In this document: piece by piece, positions 12,889 to 24,249 of the stretch
Position numbering within the stretch: position 1 is the first letter of the stretch
Layout: each line of letters starts with the position of its first letter
Source: Nyssa sinensis
Taxonomy: Eukaryota; Streptophyta; Magnoliopsida; Cornales; Nyssaceae
Direction: 5' to 3'
NCBI GenBank assembly: GCA_008638375.1
Contig: VIRR01000545.1
Span: forward strand, 261,501-325,500
Length of the DNA stretch: 64,000 nt
Made by a program: the position numbers and the translations under genes
The notes under the pieces: model-generated
What the model saw: the letters and a program-made list of their open reading frames with translations, nothing else
What the model was told of the DNA's origin: nothing
Database searches by the model: none

Positions 12889-13263
12889 ATACCGGCTTAG
12901 GAAATAATTAAGGAAATTAACCTTAATCTCCCGGTGGTAATACTAGACCAATAGAATGACAAAACATGTCCGAGAATAGGGTATAATACCCGAACCTAAT
13001 TACCAATTAATTAGGTGAAATAATGTCAATTTAACACTGACGGAATTCGAATTAATTAGCCACGGAAATCCCGAATGACTAATAAATGACACGGAACCTC
13101 TGACACTGTAGATAACTGAAATAGAAACTGACCGGAAGAAACCGCATCGAAAAAGGAGTTACGGGATGAAAGTTATGAGGCAAACATCAGAAACTGAATT
13201 AATGCGCAGCCAAACAGGGCCTTAACCAAAAATGGTGAAAAAGGGGCCAAATGGGAGGCCAAG

Positions 13264-13327
13264 GGAATTGAACCCTTGACCTTTGAGAGGGAATGAATGT
13301 TTCTCAAAAAGTTTACCAACTGGGCTG
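13264..13327 (-). promoter_or_regulatory. tRNA-like A-box/B-box module in LTR (antisense to LTR)
   Basis: On the minus strand CAGCCCAGTTGGTAAA (A-box-like, from 13327) is followed about 42 bases later by GGTTCAATTCCC (B-box-like, 13274-13263) and CTTGGCC. A-box and B-box each differ from consensus by about one base. Confidence 0.6.
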
Positions 13328-13517
13328 CCATTACTTTGTGCATATGTATACAGCTTAATTGTATATATTCCTGAGTTAACCAAGCCCCACCTCAAATTGG
13401 ACCAATGAGGTTACATGCAAACCCCATATGATGGTTTCCCTCAGCCCACATCAGCCCTAAGCCCCACTGAACCTCTGATATATATACATATATACACCTA
13501 GAGATATATTTGTAGAA

Positions 13518-13526
<9 letters not shown>

Positions 13527-13551
<25 letters not shown>
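13527..13551. repeat. (TA)n microsatellite inside solo LTR
   Basis: A TG-to-TA dinucleotide run. Confidence 0.9.
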
Positions 13552-13553
<2 letters not shown>

Positions 13554-14879
13554 CATACATAGATGGGCCTTGTGTGTATTGGGTGGGGAGGAAAGGAAAC
13601 CAAAACTAAACTGCCTGTGTGCTCGGAAGAGGGCTGCCAAAGTGAGAAGGCAGTTAAGGAACTGGTCTCGGAAGTGGAACTGAAGGAAAACAAAAATGGA
13701 GGAGAGAAAACTCACTGTACAGGTAAGTTCGTGAGTCAAATTCTGTTCAAATCATTTTGATTTAAATGCATGAAAATACACAGTTCCAATCTACATATTA
13801 TCAGCTTTTGATTGCAACTGAAATGAGTGAAATCCATTTAAAATCGAGTGAGAACTTTAAAGTTACAGTGAATTAAATTCTGAAATGTTATATAGCAGGT
13901 CTGAATTAAGTTGAACAAAACCTAAAATGGTGTCTCGGGTCTTGAACTAGACATCCTAAGGACCGTAAAACCACCAACCCGCGACCCTAAAACCCCATGC
14001 AACACCCTCAAAAAATTAGTTGCAGGTTCGAGTGTGAAATACCATCTTGGGTTTGAATGCTTTAAACCGATTTTGTTGAATGGGGGATGAAACTACATGT
14101 CATAGGGATCATGTAGCAACAAACCGTGTTGAAAACGGTTGAGGAATGAGCATGTATTGTTGACTTGCAGGTTCGGTTATCGTGGCTTATTCCCACCCTT
14201 TTAGTTGACCTCTTGTTGATTTATGGATGCCAAAATGTTGGCATGGCTTCCAGAGACCGGTTGGGATCAAAACAGGTTGAAAACCGTGCTTGAAATAGCA
14301 CGAAATTGGAAGAAGAATCTGCAGAAACTAGGGCAACCGAGGGTAATTTGATGAAGAAGACGACCGAGTTGACTCGCTGCCTTGAGCCGAGTCAACTGGG
14401 CCAACTCGGACACGTGTTGAGCGAAGAGGGATGCCACCGAATTAATTGGAACGGCACCGTTTAAGGTTTACTGTTTTGATTTTAAATTGAAATCCGACTG
14501 TTTGGCAACACGGTTAATAAATCCGAAAATTGGGAATTTTGGTTTGGGCATAACCTGAACGTGGATAAGGGCCAATTAGGGGATAACTGGAATATGCTAT
14601 TCCGGTTTTTCAAAGGTTAGTGAACCGGTTGGTTTTAAGTGTTTTGAACCGGTTCAGCCACCTGAACCCTAGAACCGGACGGCCTGAACCCCTAATTTTA
14701 TGAAATTACATTTTAAACCCTGAAGTCTTCTGAAATTACGGATCAACCCCCAACATTTCTGAAAATTACACAGTGGCCCAGATTTTGGAAAAATTTATAC
14801 ATTTAAGCCCTGAATAAATTAATTAAATAATAAAATAATTATTTTATTATTTTATTAAATAGGTAAAATTACAATTTTA

Positions 14880-16080
14880 CCCCTGGACATTAAATATGTC
14901 AAACGAAGTCCAAATTAAGTAAATAAATAGTGTATTTTCACTATTTCAAACATTTTGGACTCAATGGTACAGTCCGATTTTGGAAATACAGTCCCAAAAA
15001 ATACAGACACGTAGGTGTAAATTACTGTATTGCCCCTGATGGCACCCAGACCCAAATAAAAATATTAGATAGCCTATTTTGACTATCTCGTGCATTCTGG
15101 ACTCAACGATGAGGTCCGTTTAATGAATTGAGGTCCTGAAAAATACAGACACATAAAGTGTAAATGACCGAATTGCCCTTAATGATACTCAGGGCCGATT
15201 AAACATAACAGACAGTCCAATTTCACTATGTTGGACGCTCTGGACCCAATGGTGAGGTCCATTTTATGAACTAACGTGCCGAAAAATATGACACGTGAAA
15301 TTACCAAATTACCCCTGATACTGTACGAAGCCCAAATGAAGTCCGATTGGGACGAAACTGATACCGATAGAAACCCGAACACTGGTGAGACTGTATACTT
15401 GATTAGATGACGAATCGGGGTCAGAATTACACAAAACGTAAAATGACCAAAATACCCCTAAGCACTGTAAGTGCAAAGTAGAGGTCGAATAAAGGTCAAA
15501 CTGATCTGATAAATTATCATAGGGATAATTATGAACACTGAAGGGCTAAATAAGACTCTGAGACAGTCAACGCATAAAACAAGAAATGACCGATGTGTCC
15601 CGACGATCTAAAGCAGATACCAAATGAAGTCCAAGGGACTTATAAATTTATACATGAGATATATGGGACGTTCTGAGGACCATGATAGGGTCCCGGGCAA
15701 AAATGACAAAATTACCATTTTGCCCCTAAGACTAAATAAGTACCCAACTGATACCGATTAAAGTCTAAAAGACTTAAAACTTCATATATACGATATATGG
15801 GATATTCTGAGGACCATAACAGGGTCCGGGATAAGAATGGAAAAATTACCATTCTGCCCGTATGGTTAAAATGAGAACCTAACTGATACCGATTGGAGTC
15901 AAAAGGACGTAGAACTTTGTACTTAAGATATAAAGACTATTCCGAAGACCACGACAGGGTCCGGGACAAGAATGGTAAAATTACCATTTTGCCCCTAAGG
16001 TTGAATGAGTGCCTGACTGATAACAATTGAAGTCTAAATGACTTAGGATATAATCCTAATAACTGCTAAGCCTAATTAAC
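14880..16080 (+). repeat. Degenerate tandem array of about 130 bp units
   Basis: Roughly eight diverged units. Each carries a GGAC.CAA.G.(G/T)GAGGTCCG-like or GAGGACCA.....GGTCC(G)GG block followed by a stretch like AAATTACC.(T/A)TTGCCCCTAA. Block starts were seen near 14950, 15095, 15225, 15665, 15793 and 15930. Shorter versions occur in every other long LTR of the window. Confidence 0.65.
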
Positions 16081-16223
16081 GAATGAAATAGCCTCGGGTG
16101 AGACCCAATGGAAGGGCGATAGGCTACTAGGCTATCTTAGGTAATCCGATAGATACCTAAGATGACGAATGAGACCTGAATGGATGAGTTCTGATCTGTC
16201 TGTGATTGATGATTATTATTCAG

Positions 16224-16295
16224 GATATACATGGAGATGCTTGACGTACCTGGAGGTTATCGGATTATTTATGCAAGGAAATAAGCGTAAAGTTT
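16224..16295 (+). other. Mini-exon-like block in LTR
   Basis: A block of 72 nt preceded by TTATTATTCAG and followed by GTGAGTAAC. It sits at the same relative place as exon-like blocks in the other LTRs. There is no coding reading; splicing is inferred only. Confidence 0.35.
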
Positions 16296-16696
16296 GTGAG
16301 TAACTTCTGACACTGTTTTGATACTGTCCCTTGATTTACTGATCTGTTTTGAATGCAATTATTTAAGTGCAATTATTTAAATGCATGTTTTCCGTACTAT
16401 ATCACTTATGACATGGTTTTAGTCTTTTTAAATAATTGACTGTATTCCTGATCCCTGTGCTAGCATTCCGTACTGTTTTGCCCGTTTTGAACTGTTGAGA
16501 TAAAATGGATATATTGAACCATTATTTCCGAAATGATTAAATAAACCATGTGATATAGGCAAAGAACAACATTTTTGTTGTATCGTACAGCTTTGTATAG
16601 TATACTGTCTGAATGCTATATTGTTTAAATGTATGTACTTAATGTACGCCCTTTGTACCACATTCCACGTGATGTGCTTGTGTCCTTCGAATTAGG

Positions 16697-17362
16697 AATT
16701 CCGTTCAGTTCGGTTATGTGCTGTCCGTTAATGATATGTCTGCCTCGGTTGTTATGTTCCGTCCGGTTCTGACATGTTCGGTCCGTTAATGATGTTAAGT
16801 CCGCCTTGATTGATATATGGTCCAGTTCCGTTATGATCTGTCCGATGATGATATGTCTTTGCTTTGACTAATGTTTCGTTCCGTTCGATTCTGCTATATT
16901 CCGTTCATTGATAATGTGTCTGCCTTGATTGATATATGGTCCAGTTCCGTTGTGTACTGTCCGTTAATGATACGTCTGTCTTGATTGAAACATTGTTCAG
17001 TCCAGTTATGATTAGTTCCGACAGTGATGTGTCCCTGACTTGATTATTATATTGTTTCTACCCAGTTCCATTATGTTGTGTCCTGTTCCTGATTTGCCTG
17101 TGTCCTGATTAGTGTATTGTTTCCGTTTAGTTCCGTTATAATTTTATCCGTTCGCGATATGCCTTTGCTTGACTGATGTATTGTTTCCGTTCGATTCCGT
17201 TATATTCCGTCCGTTAATGTTATGTCTGCCTCGATTGATATGTTCCGTCCGGTTCCGACATGTTCCGTCCGTTGATGATCTGTCTGTCTTGATTGATATA
17301 TGGTCCAGTTCCGTTATGACTCGTTCCGTTAATGAAGAGTCTGTGTCTTGACCGATATATTA
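16697..17362 (+). repeat. Minisatellite of about 60 bp units, about 11 copies
   Basis: Units of 56-65 bp built around (T)TCCGTTC(A/C)GTTCCGTTATG, GTCCGTTAATGATATGTCT and CTTGATTGATATA. Eleven tandem, diverged copies can be followed by eye. The array lies only in this LTR. Open frames within it are repeat artefacts. Confidence 0.85.
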
Positions 17363-17556
17363 GCAATAGTTATTGTTCTGACTGATTGGTTATGTCATGT
17401 TTCGATCCGTTTGTATTGTCTGTTCGATTCTGTTTTATTGTACTAGACTGCTTATGAAATGGATTTATAAAAAAATAGTTATTTTTGTAATGACTAAATT
17501 ATCCATGTGCCTTGGGAGCACAAAACTGGTTTTGAAACCCATGATAGGGAATCTGT

Positions 17557-17607
17557 GTTACTCACTGGGCTTATTTAAGCTCACCCCATTATTTTGACAT
17601 TTTTCAG
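17557..17607 (+). other. Conserved LTR 3' module (ACTCACTGGGCTT...TTTTTCAG)
   Basis: GTTACTCACTGGGCTTATTTAAGC, then a pyrimidine-rich run and ACATTTTTCAGG. It is preceded by GAAACCCATGATAGGG, also found before the modules at 35779 and 57818. Confidence 0.6.
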
Positions 17608-19096
17608 GAATTACCTCCATTGGATTAGAAGGTACTATGACATGACGTGAATAGGCCAAGTGGCATCGCAAGTAAGGATCTGACGGCACTGAATTGTAGA
17701 GACTGGTTTATTGTGGATTGAACCTGGTTATTCCGGTGAGTGGTATGTTATGACTGACTTGACTGATACATATATACTAGATAGACATGGCTCATGGAAC
17801 TAATGGTACTCTAGAGATATTAGATCTGCTCTGTTGTTATATGCTTGATTTTAGATATGCTCTGAAATTAGAATTGTTGACTAACTGGATTTAGTCTTTG
17901 TCACGACCCGAAACCCACCCTATGCGGATCTCGTGTCGCGGGGCCGACCCGAAGGCCGTCCCTACTTTTTCCGTTCCTGTATCATAGTACTAATATGCAA
18001 TGTACTAAAAATTTAAACAATGAACAGCGGAAGCCTTTATCAATTACAGTAATCCAGCGAAAGTCTCTTTAAATACATTAAACAGCGGAAGTCTATTAAA
18101 TACATGACATAGTTCTACATAATACAAAATGAGAACTAATCTGTAACCAGCACCTGGGGGTGGTGAATACATGGGAGAACTAACATAGACTGATCAGTAC
18201 TTCAAAATGTCCACCTACGCTCTCAGACTCCTACTGGGGTCTCGCAGCGTCATCACCTGAAATGGGGGTAAGTGGGGTGGAATGAGCTATGAAGCTCAGC
18301 AAGTAAACCAGATCTCCGACACTGGTATCGATGATTATAAAGAACGTGAATCCATGAATAAAATATGATAACCAATCATAAGAAAGGAGATGTTGTGGTA
18401 GCCAATGAGAACAGTTGCCATGATGGCCAATAAGTAGTGGGGCACAATATACAGTCATAAGTATTGAATAAGCAGTGATAAGAGTTTCTCAACAATAACC
18501 TGTCACAATGAGAATACTGCCACAATAAATCGAATTCAATCAAACCAATGAACAATGTAAGGTAATCCATAAGAAACAGTAGTCCATAAGAAACAGTAAT
18601 CCATAAGAAACAGTAATCCATAAGGAACAGTAACCATTCAACAATATTTCCATAACAATAATCCAATGGAGATGCTTATAATCTGTAGTAGGGAATGGCA
18701 ACCCCTCTGCGTAATTCGAGGCCCGGCATACCTCTCAGTTAAACTCACATCTTTTGCCACATGTCCGTTCACGGACTAGTTCGTCACAGAAGCATCGGAT
18801 GGATATTGTGACTGAGCACAATTCCAGCATTTATAAACATAGCATGATCATTTGTGATTCCATAAGGAGTATGAAAATGGAATATCATATATACAGTAAA
18901 GCATAACAGTAAGCCTTTCAAGGCAGGGTTCATTTCAATAACAATAGTACAATAGTCAATCAATGTCCACAAGATAGAACAATATCGTACTGTGGATAGC
19001 AATAACATGAAGTACTTTCAGGAGTACAAATTTGGCAGTAAAGAGAATAAACTTGGCTTTAGAAACACCACATGGAAGAGAAAGTGATCCACTTAC

Positions 19097-19152
19097 CTCT
19101 ATCGTGATTCTACCTCAGAAATCCGTGAAGGTACCCTTGCCTTTCGAGTTCC
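19097..19152 (-). other. 56 nt mini-exon-like block
   Basis: On the minus strand it is preceded by ATATATAG and followed by GTAAGTGGATC. It has exactly the same length as the matching blocks at 39483-39538 and 53996-54051. Confidence 0.45.
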
Positions 19153-20568
19153 CTATATATCAGTGAGTACGTTTCAGAATAAATGCTATTCATCAAATTT
19201 TATACCTTTCTATCATAAGTATTTCAAATACTATTTTAGGCTTTACCATTGTGTCCGGAATGCCGAAGAAAGTCGGTTTAGGCTTTCGCGGAATTCCATT
19301 TGGACTTTTGTACTAAAAAGGGCAAAATAGTCATTTTGCACTTTTACGGTATTTTATCCTTCGGGGTTCCGTCTCGTAAAACGGACCCCACCATTGGACT
19401 CAGAACGTCCGAGATAATAGGTTTTGACTATTCATTTGTATCGTTTGGACTTCGTTTGACCCAATTTTAGATTAGGGGCATTATTGTAAAAATTAATATT
19501 TAATTAATTTTTATACTTGGGCAACAGTGAAATTTTCCAAAATATTTGGGGCCGGTTCATAAATCCCATAAGCTACGGTCTGAACCAGTTGGTTCAGACC
19601 CCAAAACCCTAAACCGGTCTGCTCTTCCTTTGAACCAAACGGTTCAGTCCATTCAAGAACCGGAATACAATAAACCCAATTCCCTATCCCTATCCATGGT
19701 TCGGATAACCTCAAACCCATTTCCCATTTATTATCCGTGTAACCAAACTAGCCCAATCCCATTTAATTTCAAACCCAAAACGACACAGCTTAACTTACCC
19801 TTTTTATAACCGGTCGGGTCCCGACTCGATTCAAACCCAAACCCGTTCCTTTTAACCCGGTAGACCCCCCCGATTTTCCGATCATCTCCCTCACATCTCC
19901 AGTGAACTGTATTAGGGTTCCGTCACCTTCTCCGGTGACGGCAACCAAATCCCGATGGTTTTTAAACCCATTTTTAATGCCGTTTTATTCCCCTTTTCAT
20001 GTAGAATATATTTATAACTTTAGTTTTCCATTTAGCCTTTCGATTCTTCACGAAATAGAGCTTAATCATCTCCGGCCGAATCTCCGGCCAAGTGACAGTC
20101 TTCATTTTCATGGTGTTTTAAGCACTGTTTTGTCCCTCTTTTCATCCTATTCAATTTCTGCACTTCATGGGATCATTCCCATGCATTTTAAATTAAGTTT
20201 TTAGCATAAAATCCGTGTAACACAGATTATTCATGAAACCTGTAACTGAGGATTTCTCTCTCGGTTCTACACCATTTAACATGATTCCTTTTGCATTTAA
20301 AAGCTAATACCATGCTTATTAAGACCCTATAATCATATATAAGCTTCATGCTCAAAAACAATAAAAACAGAACCTAAACCACTTACCTGGGTTTCGGTTT
20401 TTAGCCCACTGTGACCTTCCCAATCCTCTCTGTTTCTGCTTCAATATTTCTTTCTTCTTCTCTCCTTCAGTTCCTAACTCTCCCTTTTCTTTTCTAACCT
20501 CTCATCACTCAAACCCGTGCATGTATACATATATACAAAGACCCACCGCCTCTTCTCTCTCTACCTTA

Positions 20569-20595
20569 TCTCTCTCTCTCTCTCTCTCTCTCTCT
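20569..20595. repeat. (TC)n microsatellite
   Basis: A TC dinucleotide run in the LTR leader region. The matching region of the sister LTRs has (GA)n on the opposite strand. Confidence 0.9.
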
Positions 20596-21426
20596 TGCAG
20601 TCATCCTTGACTGCAGAGAACTGCCCCCTCACCTGTAGCCATCCACGTACCCTCCAATATACATATATACATATATTACTTACACACACCCACCACCTTT
20701 ATCAAGGTCGGTTGGTGGGTTTCCCAAACACACACAAACACACAGTGATGCACACACACACACACAGTGATGCACACACATACTGATTTTTTGTATTAGA
20801 AGCTTCCTTTCTTTTTTCTTTCTTCATTTAATTTTATACACATAATACATTATATACATAATACATTTATATTATATATATATATACCTATACAATACAT
20901 GTTTTATACATATCATTATAATCATATATATACGTATAACGGTATTTTTAATCACGTACACATACACTAATATTCTATGAACTATGCATGTGTACGTACG
21001 TATGCATGCATGGGTTGCATGTATGCACGCTTTTCGAGGTAAGGTTCCGAGTTGCTCGGGCACCACCCGACACTGGCTTTACTAATCAAAACATTTATCT
21101 TTTGAAATTAGGTTCAGTTCCATAATTATTGTAACCTAGAGTTTAAGACCGCTCAGGTTATGCTATTCAGTCGACTTGCCTCGGTAATCGTGTCGTATCC
21201 CGGGTCGGGATATCACAGTCTTGCTCTGTGATACATATACTTATGATGGATAAGTGAGTTGCATTCCCGTGATGCAAAGAAAAAGTTTTAAATTCCGCTG
21301 CATCTGACCCTACAGTTGGAGTGCAATTCGTCGGAAGGTTCAGAATTTGCCTTTGGTTGGTCGCGTCGCGACCGACTGGCAGTCACGTCCTCGACATCCG
21401 CGTAGGGTGGGGTTCGGGATGTGACA

Positions 21427-22223
21427 ACAATGGCTAACACGGAAGCATGGGATGGGTCAAGAAGTGCGCGGGTTCAAGGCCGACTATATATGGCCGTGTC
21501 CTTGAGTGAGGGCTCGGGCTTGGCAGTTGCGGCGTAGAGCAGTTGCGGCGCTAGGCAGTTGCGCAAGACAGTTGCGGTGCAGTTGCGTGCGGTTGCGCAA
21601 GGCAGTTGCAGGGCTGACAGAAGGCGCAAGGCAACTGCCTGCTGAGTTGGCGCATAGATAGTGTGCGACAATGGGAGGCACGGATCCTCACATGTGGCAT
21701 GCTGATCCAAGAGCCTCTATTGTGTGCGGCAAAGTGAGGCACGGATCCTCACAGGTGGCAGGCATCCGAGGCTTCGGATAGCACTAGCAGTTGTGGGCGC
21801 AACTGCATGGCACAGATGGTAGTCTATGACAAACCCTAGCAGTTGGGGGTAACTGCATGTCATGTGCATGACACATGGGAGCGGTTGAAGACTTCGGCTA
21901 TAAAAGGGGTGCAAGGTCTCTTGTAAACGGGAGAGAAGACAGAGCATAGTGTAAAGAGTAAGGCTGAGAGCATTGTTGTGTTTCTTTTTGTGTGTGAGCA
22001 AGAGTGTCTTGTATTCCTACGGGAATCATATTCCTTTGTATTCATAATTCCGGTGGGTTAGTGAATAAAAGGTTGGGGGTTTTTCCCTGTATGGTTTGGT
22101 GTATTTTTTCCAATTCCGCTGTGCTAAACACTGTGTGTGTTTGTGGGTGTTTTGAGTGGCTGGTTGTCCGGTGACAACGCCATTACAGGCAAAAATCTGG
22201 TGTCAGAAATTAACCCTGTGACA
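21427..22223 (+). repeat. 5' LTR of TR-GAG-like element, second part
   Basis: It resumes with the ACAAT duplication and matches 24735-25633. A TATA-like CTATAAAAGG at 21898-21907 gives the likely transcription start, and AATAAA at 22064-22069 a possible polyadenylation signal. A GCAGTTGCG-type minisatellite (about 21531-21611) is shorter than in the 3' LTR. It ends CCCTGTGACA at 22223. Confidence 0.9.
21898..21907 (+). promoter_or_regulatory. TATA box of the 5' LTR
   Basis: CTATAAAAGG, conserved at 25308-25317 in the 3' LTR. Confidence 0.7.
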
Positions 22224-22225
22224 GT

Positions 22226-22237
22226 TGGTATCAGAGC
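22226..22237 (+). other. Primer binding site, initiator tRNA-Met
   Basis: TGGTATCAGAGC starts two bases after the LTR end, the standard plant iMet primer site. Confidence 0.9.
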
Positions 22238-22249
22238 CAGGTTCTGACC

Positions 22250-23953
22250 ATGGCTGGTGGCTCAAACGCTGAACTGCGTGAACGAGTGGCTCGGATGGAG
22301 GACTTCCTTGGTTCTCCCCAGTCAGATGATGTTGTGCCTGTAGCAGTCCAGTGCGCAAGGCTGTTCGAGTTGGTGGAGAACGTCCAGAATGCCCAGGACG
22401 AACTCAAAAAGGCGGAGGAGGACCATTATCTTGAAGGCCAAGTCAAGATCAATGACCTCCTGGGCGATCTTGGGGCGTTGGCCGACTCTCTCAAAGGCAG
22501 ATTGGACACACTGGATGCGGACATGACGCTGCTGAAGTGAGCATTGCATACTGGTACTGTTGGTATGCACAGGGGCGGGCAGAAGGCCAAAGTACCAGAA
22601 CCAAAGGTGTTCTCTGGCACTCGGAGTGCCAAAGAACTGGAGAATTTTCTGTGGGACCTGACCCACTATTTTCAAGAGGTGCACATTCCGAATGGTGAGC
22701 GGGTGAATCTCACATCCATGTACCTGACCGGGGATGCCAAACTGTGGTGGCGGACTCGGGCGGAGGACACTTCACGTCCTCAAATCGTGACGTGGGACAT
22801 GCTGGTGGCAGAAATAAAGGAGCAGTTCCTCCCAAGCAACACGGCATGGCAGGCTCGTGATGCTTTGCGGCAGCTCAGACAGACTGGGACAGTCAGGGAG
22901 TATGTCAAGCAGTTCTCATCTTTGATGCTTGACATCAAAAACATGTCTGAGGAGGACAAACTCTTTAACTTCATTGCTGGTCTTCAGAACTGGGCACAGA
23001 CAGAACTGCGTCGACAAGGTGTAAAAGACTTGTCCGCAGCCATAGCAGCAGCTGATGCCTTGGTGGACTACAAGTCGCAGGCAACTGGGGAAGGCAACAA
23101 AGGGACTGGGGGTGCTGGAAAAGACAAGTCCAAGGAGCGCAAGAAGGACAAAAAGAAAGTCGGGAAGACTAGTTCTTCGGAGGGGCAGACGGACAAAGCC
23201 TCAAGTTCCAAGAAGCCGTTCAAAGGCCAGACCCCAGGCAGATGCTATATTTGTGACGGACCACATCGGGCCAGAAATTGTCCAAAGAGGGAGAAACTGA
23301 ACGCTCTCACTGCAGAAGATGAAGAGAGTTCAGAAGAGGAGACCGTGAGGGTCAACCCCATCCAACTTCTCAATGTGTTGCAGAAGAAGGACTCGGTGCC
23401 AAAGAAGGGGTTGATGTTTGTGGACATAGTGCTGAACAACCAAGTTGTCAGTGCAATGGTGGACACGGGGGCTACTAACAACATTGTCTCAGACAGTGAG
23501 GTGTATAGGCTGGGCCTTGCACTGCAGCCAGATTCCAGTGTGATCAAGGCAGCCAATTCTAAGGCAAGTCGGGTTGCTGGTGTAGCGAGGGGTGTCCAGG
23601 CCAAGGTGGGAAACTGGAGTGGGGAGTGCAGTTTCTTGGCCATGCCCTTAGATGATTTCCAAGTCATTCTTGGGTTGGAGTTTTTCCAGAAGGCGAAGGC
23701 AGTGGTGATGCCTCGTCTTGGTGGAATGCTGATCATGGACGAGGGGAGTCCATGCTTTGTTCCTTTCTCAAAAGCAAAGAAGGGAAGGGTTTCAAGGATG
23801 TCTGCAATTCAGGTCCTTGAAGATTCAGAAGGTTCTGATGGTGGGGAGAATTCCTACTTGGATGCTTTAGTAGGCAAAGGTGCAGCAGTGCCAAAAGCTG
23901 CAGGGAACATGTCCGGTGACATGCAGGCCGGGGGCCTGAATTCAGAAGCTTGA
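22250..23953 (+). pseudogene. gag-protease polyprotein with one in-frame TGA
   Basis: One reading frame starts at the ATG 12 bp after the PBS and runs 567 codons, broken only by TGA at 22538-22540. The first 96 residues are acidic, Leu-rich and coiled-coil-like. After the stop comes a retrotransposon gag core (about residues 20-175 of the second part, with LWWRTRAED and QFLPSNTAWQARDALRQL), which builds the virus-like particle. A basic linker follows, then a zinc knuckle, CYICDGPHRARNCP (CX2CX3HX4C, one residue shorter than usual), that binds RNA. A retropepsin has the catalytic MVDTGATNN and a later VILGLEFF. No RT follows. The stop is probably a C-to-T change in CGA. The lower CpG-loss pattern compared with the Athila element suggests a younger copy. 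Confidence in the family is high; function would need read-through. Confidence 0.85.
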
Positions 23954-24249
23954 TGTTCTGAAGGTGATGGGTGGGCTGGCTGGTGGGAAAGAGTCAGCCG
24001 TGACCAGAAATAGTGGCAAACTTTCCCAAGTTTAATGATCGATCGACAACAAAGGCTGAAGGCTGGAGTTCTTCAGCAAGACTTGGTGGGGGCCAAGTGT
24101 GTTCCGCATGGGCGACAGCCAGTGCAGAAGGATGTTGTGGGTGCCGGTTAGGCTCAGTATCAAGACAAGTGACACGGTGTAGCGGTGGGATGTCTGTAGT
24201 GGTAGTGTTGGTCCGACGAGGACATCGGCTTCTTCTGGTAAGGGTGGTT
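23954..24249 (+). other. 3' untranslated region of TR-GAG-like element
   Basis: A stretch of 296 bp between the gag-protease stop and the 3' LTR. It has no domain. The G-rich run AAGGGTGG at 24240-24247 just before the LTR is the candidate polypurine tract, although it is short and interrupted. Confidence 0.6.

Larger units (their letters stand above)
17899..21217 (-). mobile_element. Solo LTR, 3,319 bp, TGTGATATCCC family
   Basis: The ends are TGTCACGACCC at 17899 and GGGATATCACA at 21217, flanked by perfect 5 bp duplications GTCTT (17894-17898 and 21218-21222). It is the same family as 37411-40777 and 51932-55216, here in reverse. It has no coding domain, so it is read as a solo LTR left by recombination between two LTRs. 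Modules on the minus strand: 7 bp-arm palindrome at 21196-21212, donor CAG/GTAAGT at 20387, mini-exon of 56 nt at 19097-19152, 3' module at 18256-18308. It contains a (TC)n run (20569-20595) and an (AC)n run (about 20727-20766). It inserted into the solo LTR that starts at 12837. Confidence 0.9.
12837..21426 (+). mobile_element. Solo LTR of about 5.3 kb, with nested insertion
   Basis: The ends are TGTAACACCCCGAC at 12837 and TTCGGGATGTGACA at 21426. The flanking 5 bp are ACAAT on both sides (12832-12836 and 21427-21431), and the TR-GAG LTR continues without loss across the site, so this is a clean retroelement footprint. Net of the 3.3 kb insertion at 17899-21217 it is about 5.27 kb with no coding domain and no internal terminal repeat, so a solo LTR fits best. 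Its extra length comes from two expanded tandem arrays (14880-16080 and 16697-17362). It carries the common LTR modules: palindrome (12857-12888), tRNA-like block (13264-13327), splice donor CAG/GTAAGT (13720), mini-exon-like block (16224-16295) and 3' module (17557-17607). Confidence 0.85.

Noticed and set aside
18376..18666. Minus-strand frame with repeated MDYC-type residues
   Set aside because: It comes from short ATCCATAAGAAACAGTA repeats in the solo LTR; the sister copies are interrupted.
21474..22045. Ala/Cys/Gln-rich minus-strand frames, repeated at 24781-25455
   Set aside because: They are translations of the LTR minisatellite and leader, present in both LTR copies.
22250..23953. 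Host gene derived from gag
   Set aside because: It sits between matching LTRs with PBS and target duplication and has a stop, so it is element coding sequence, not a domesticated gene.
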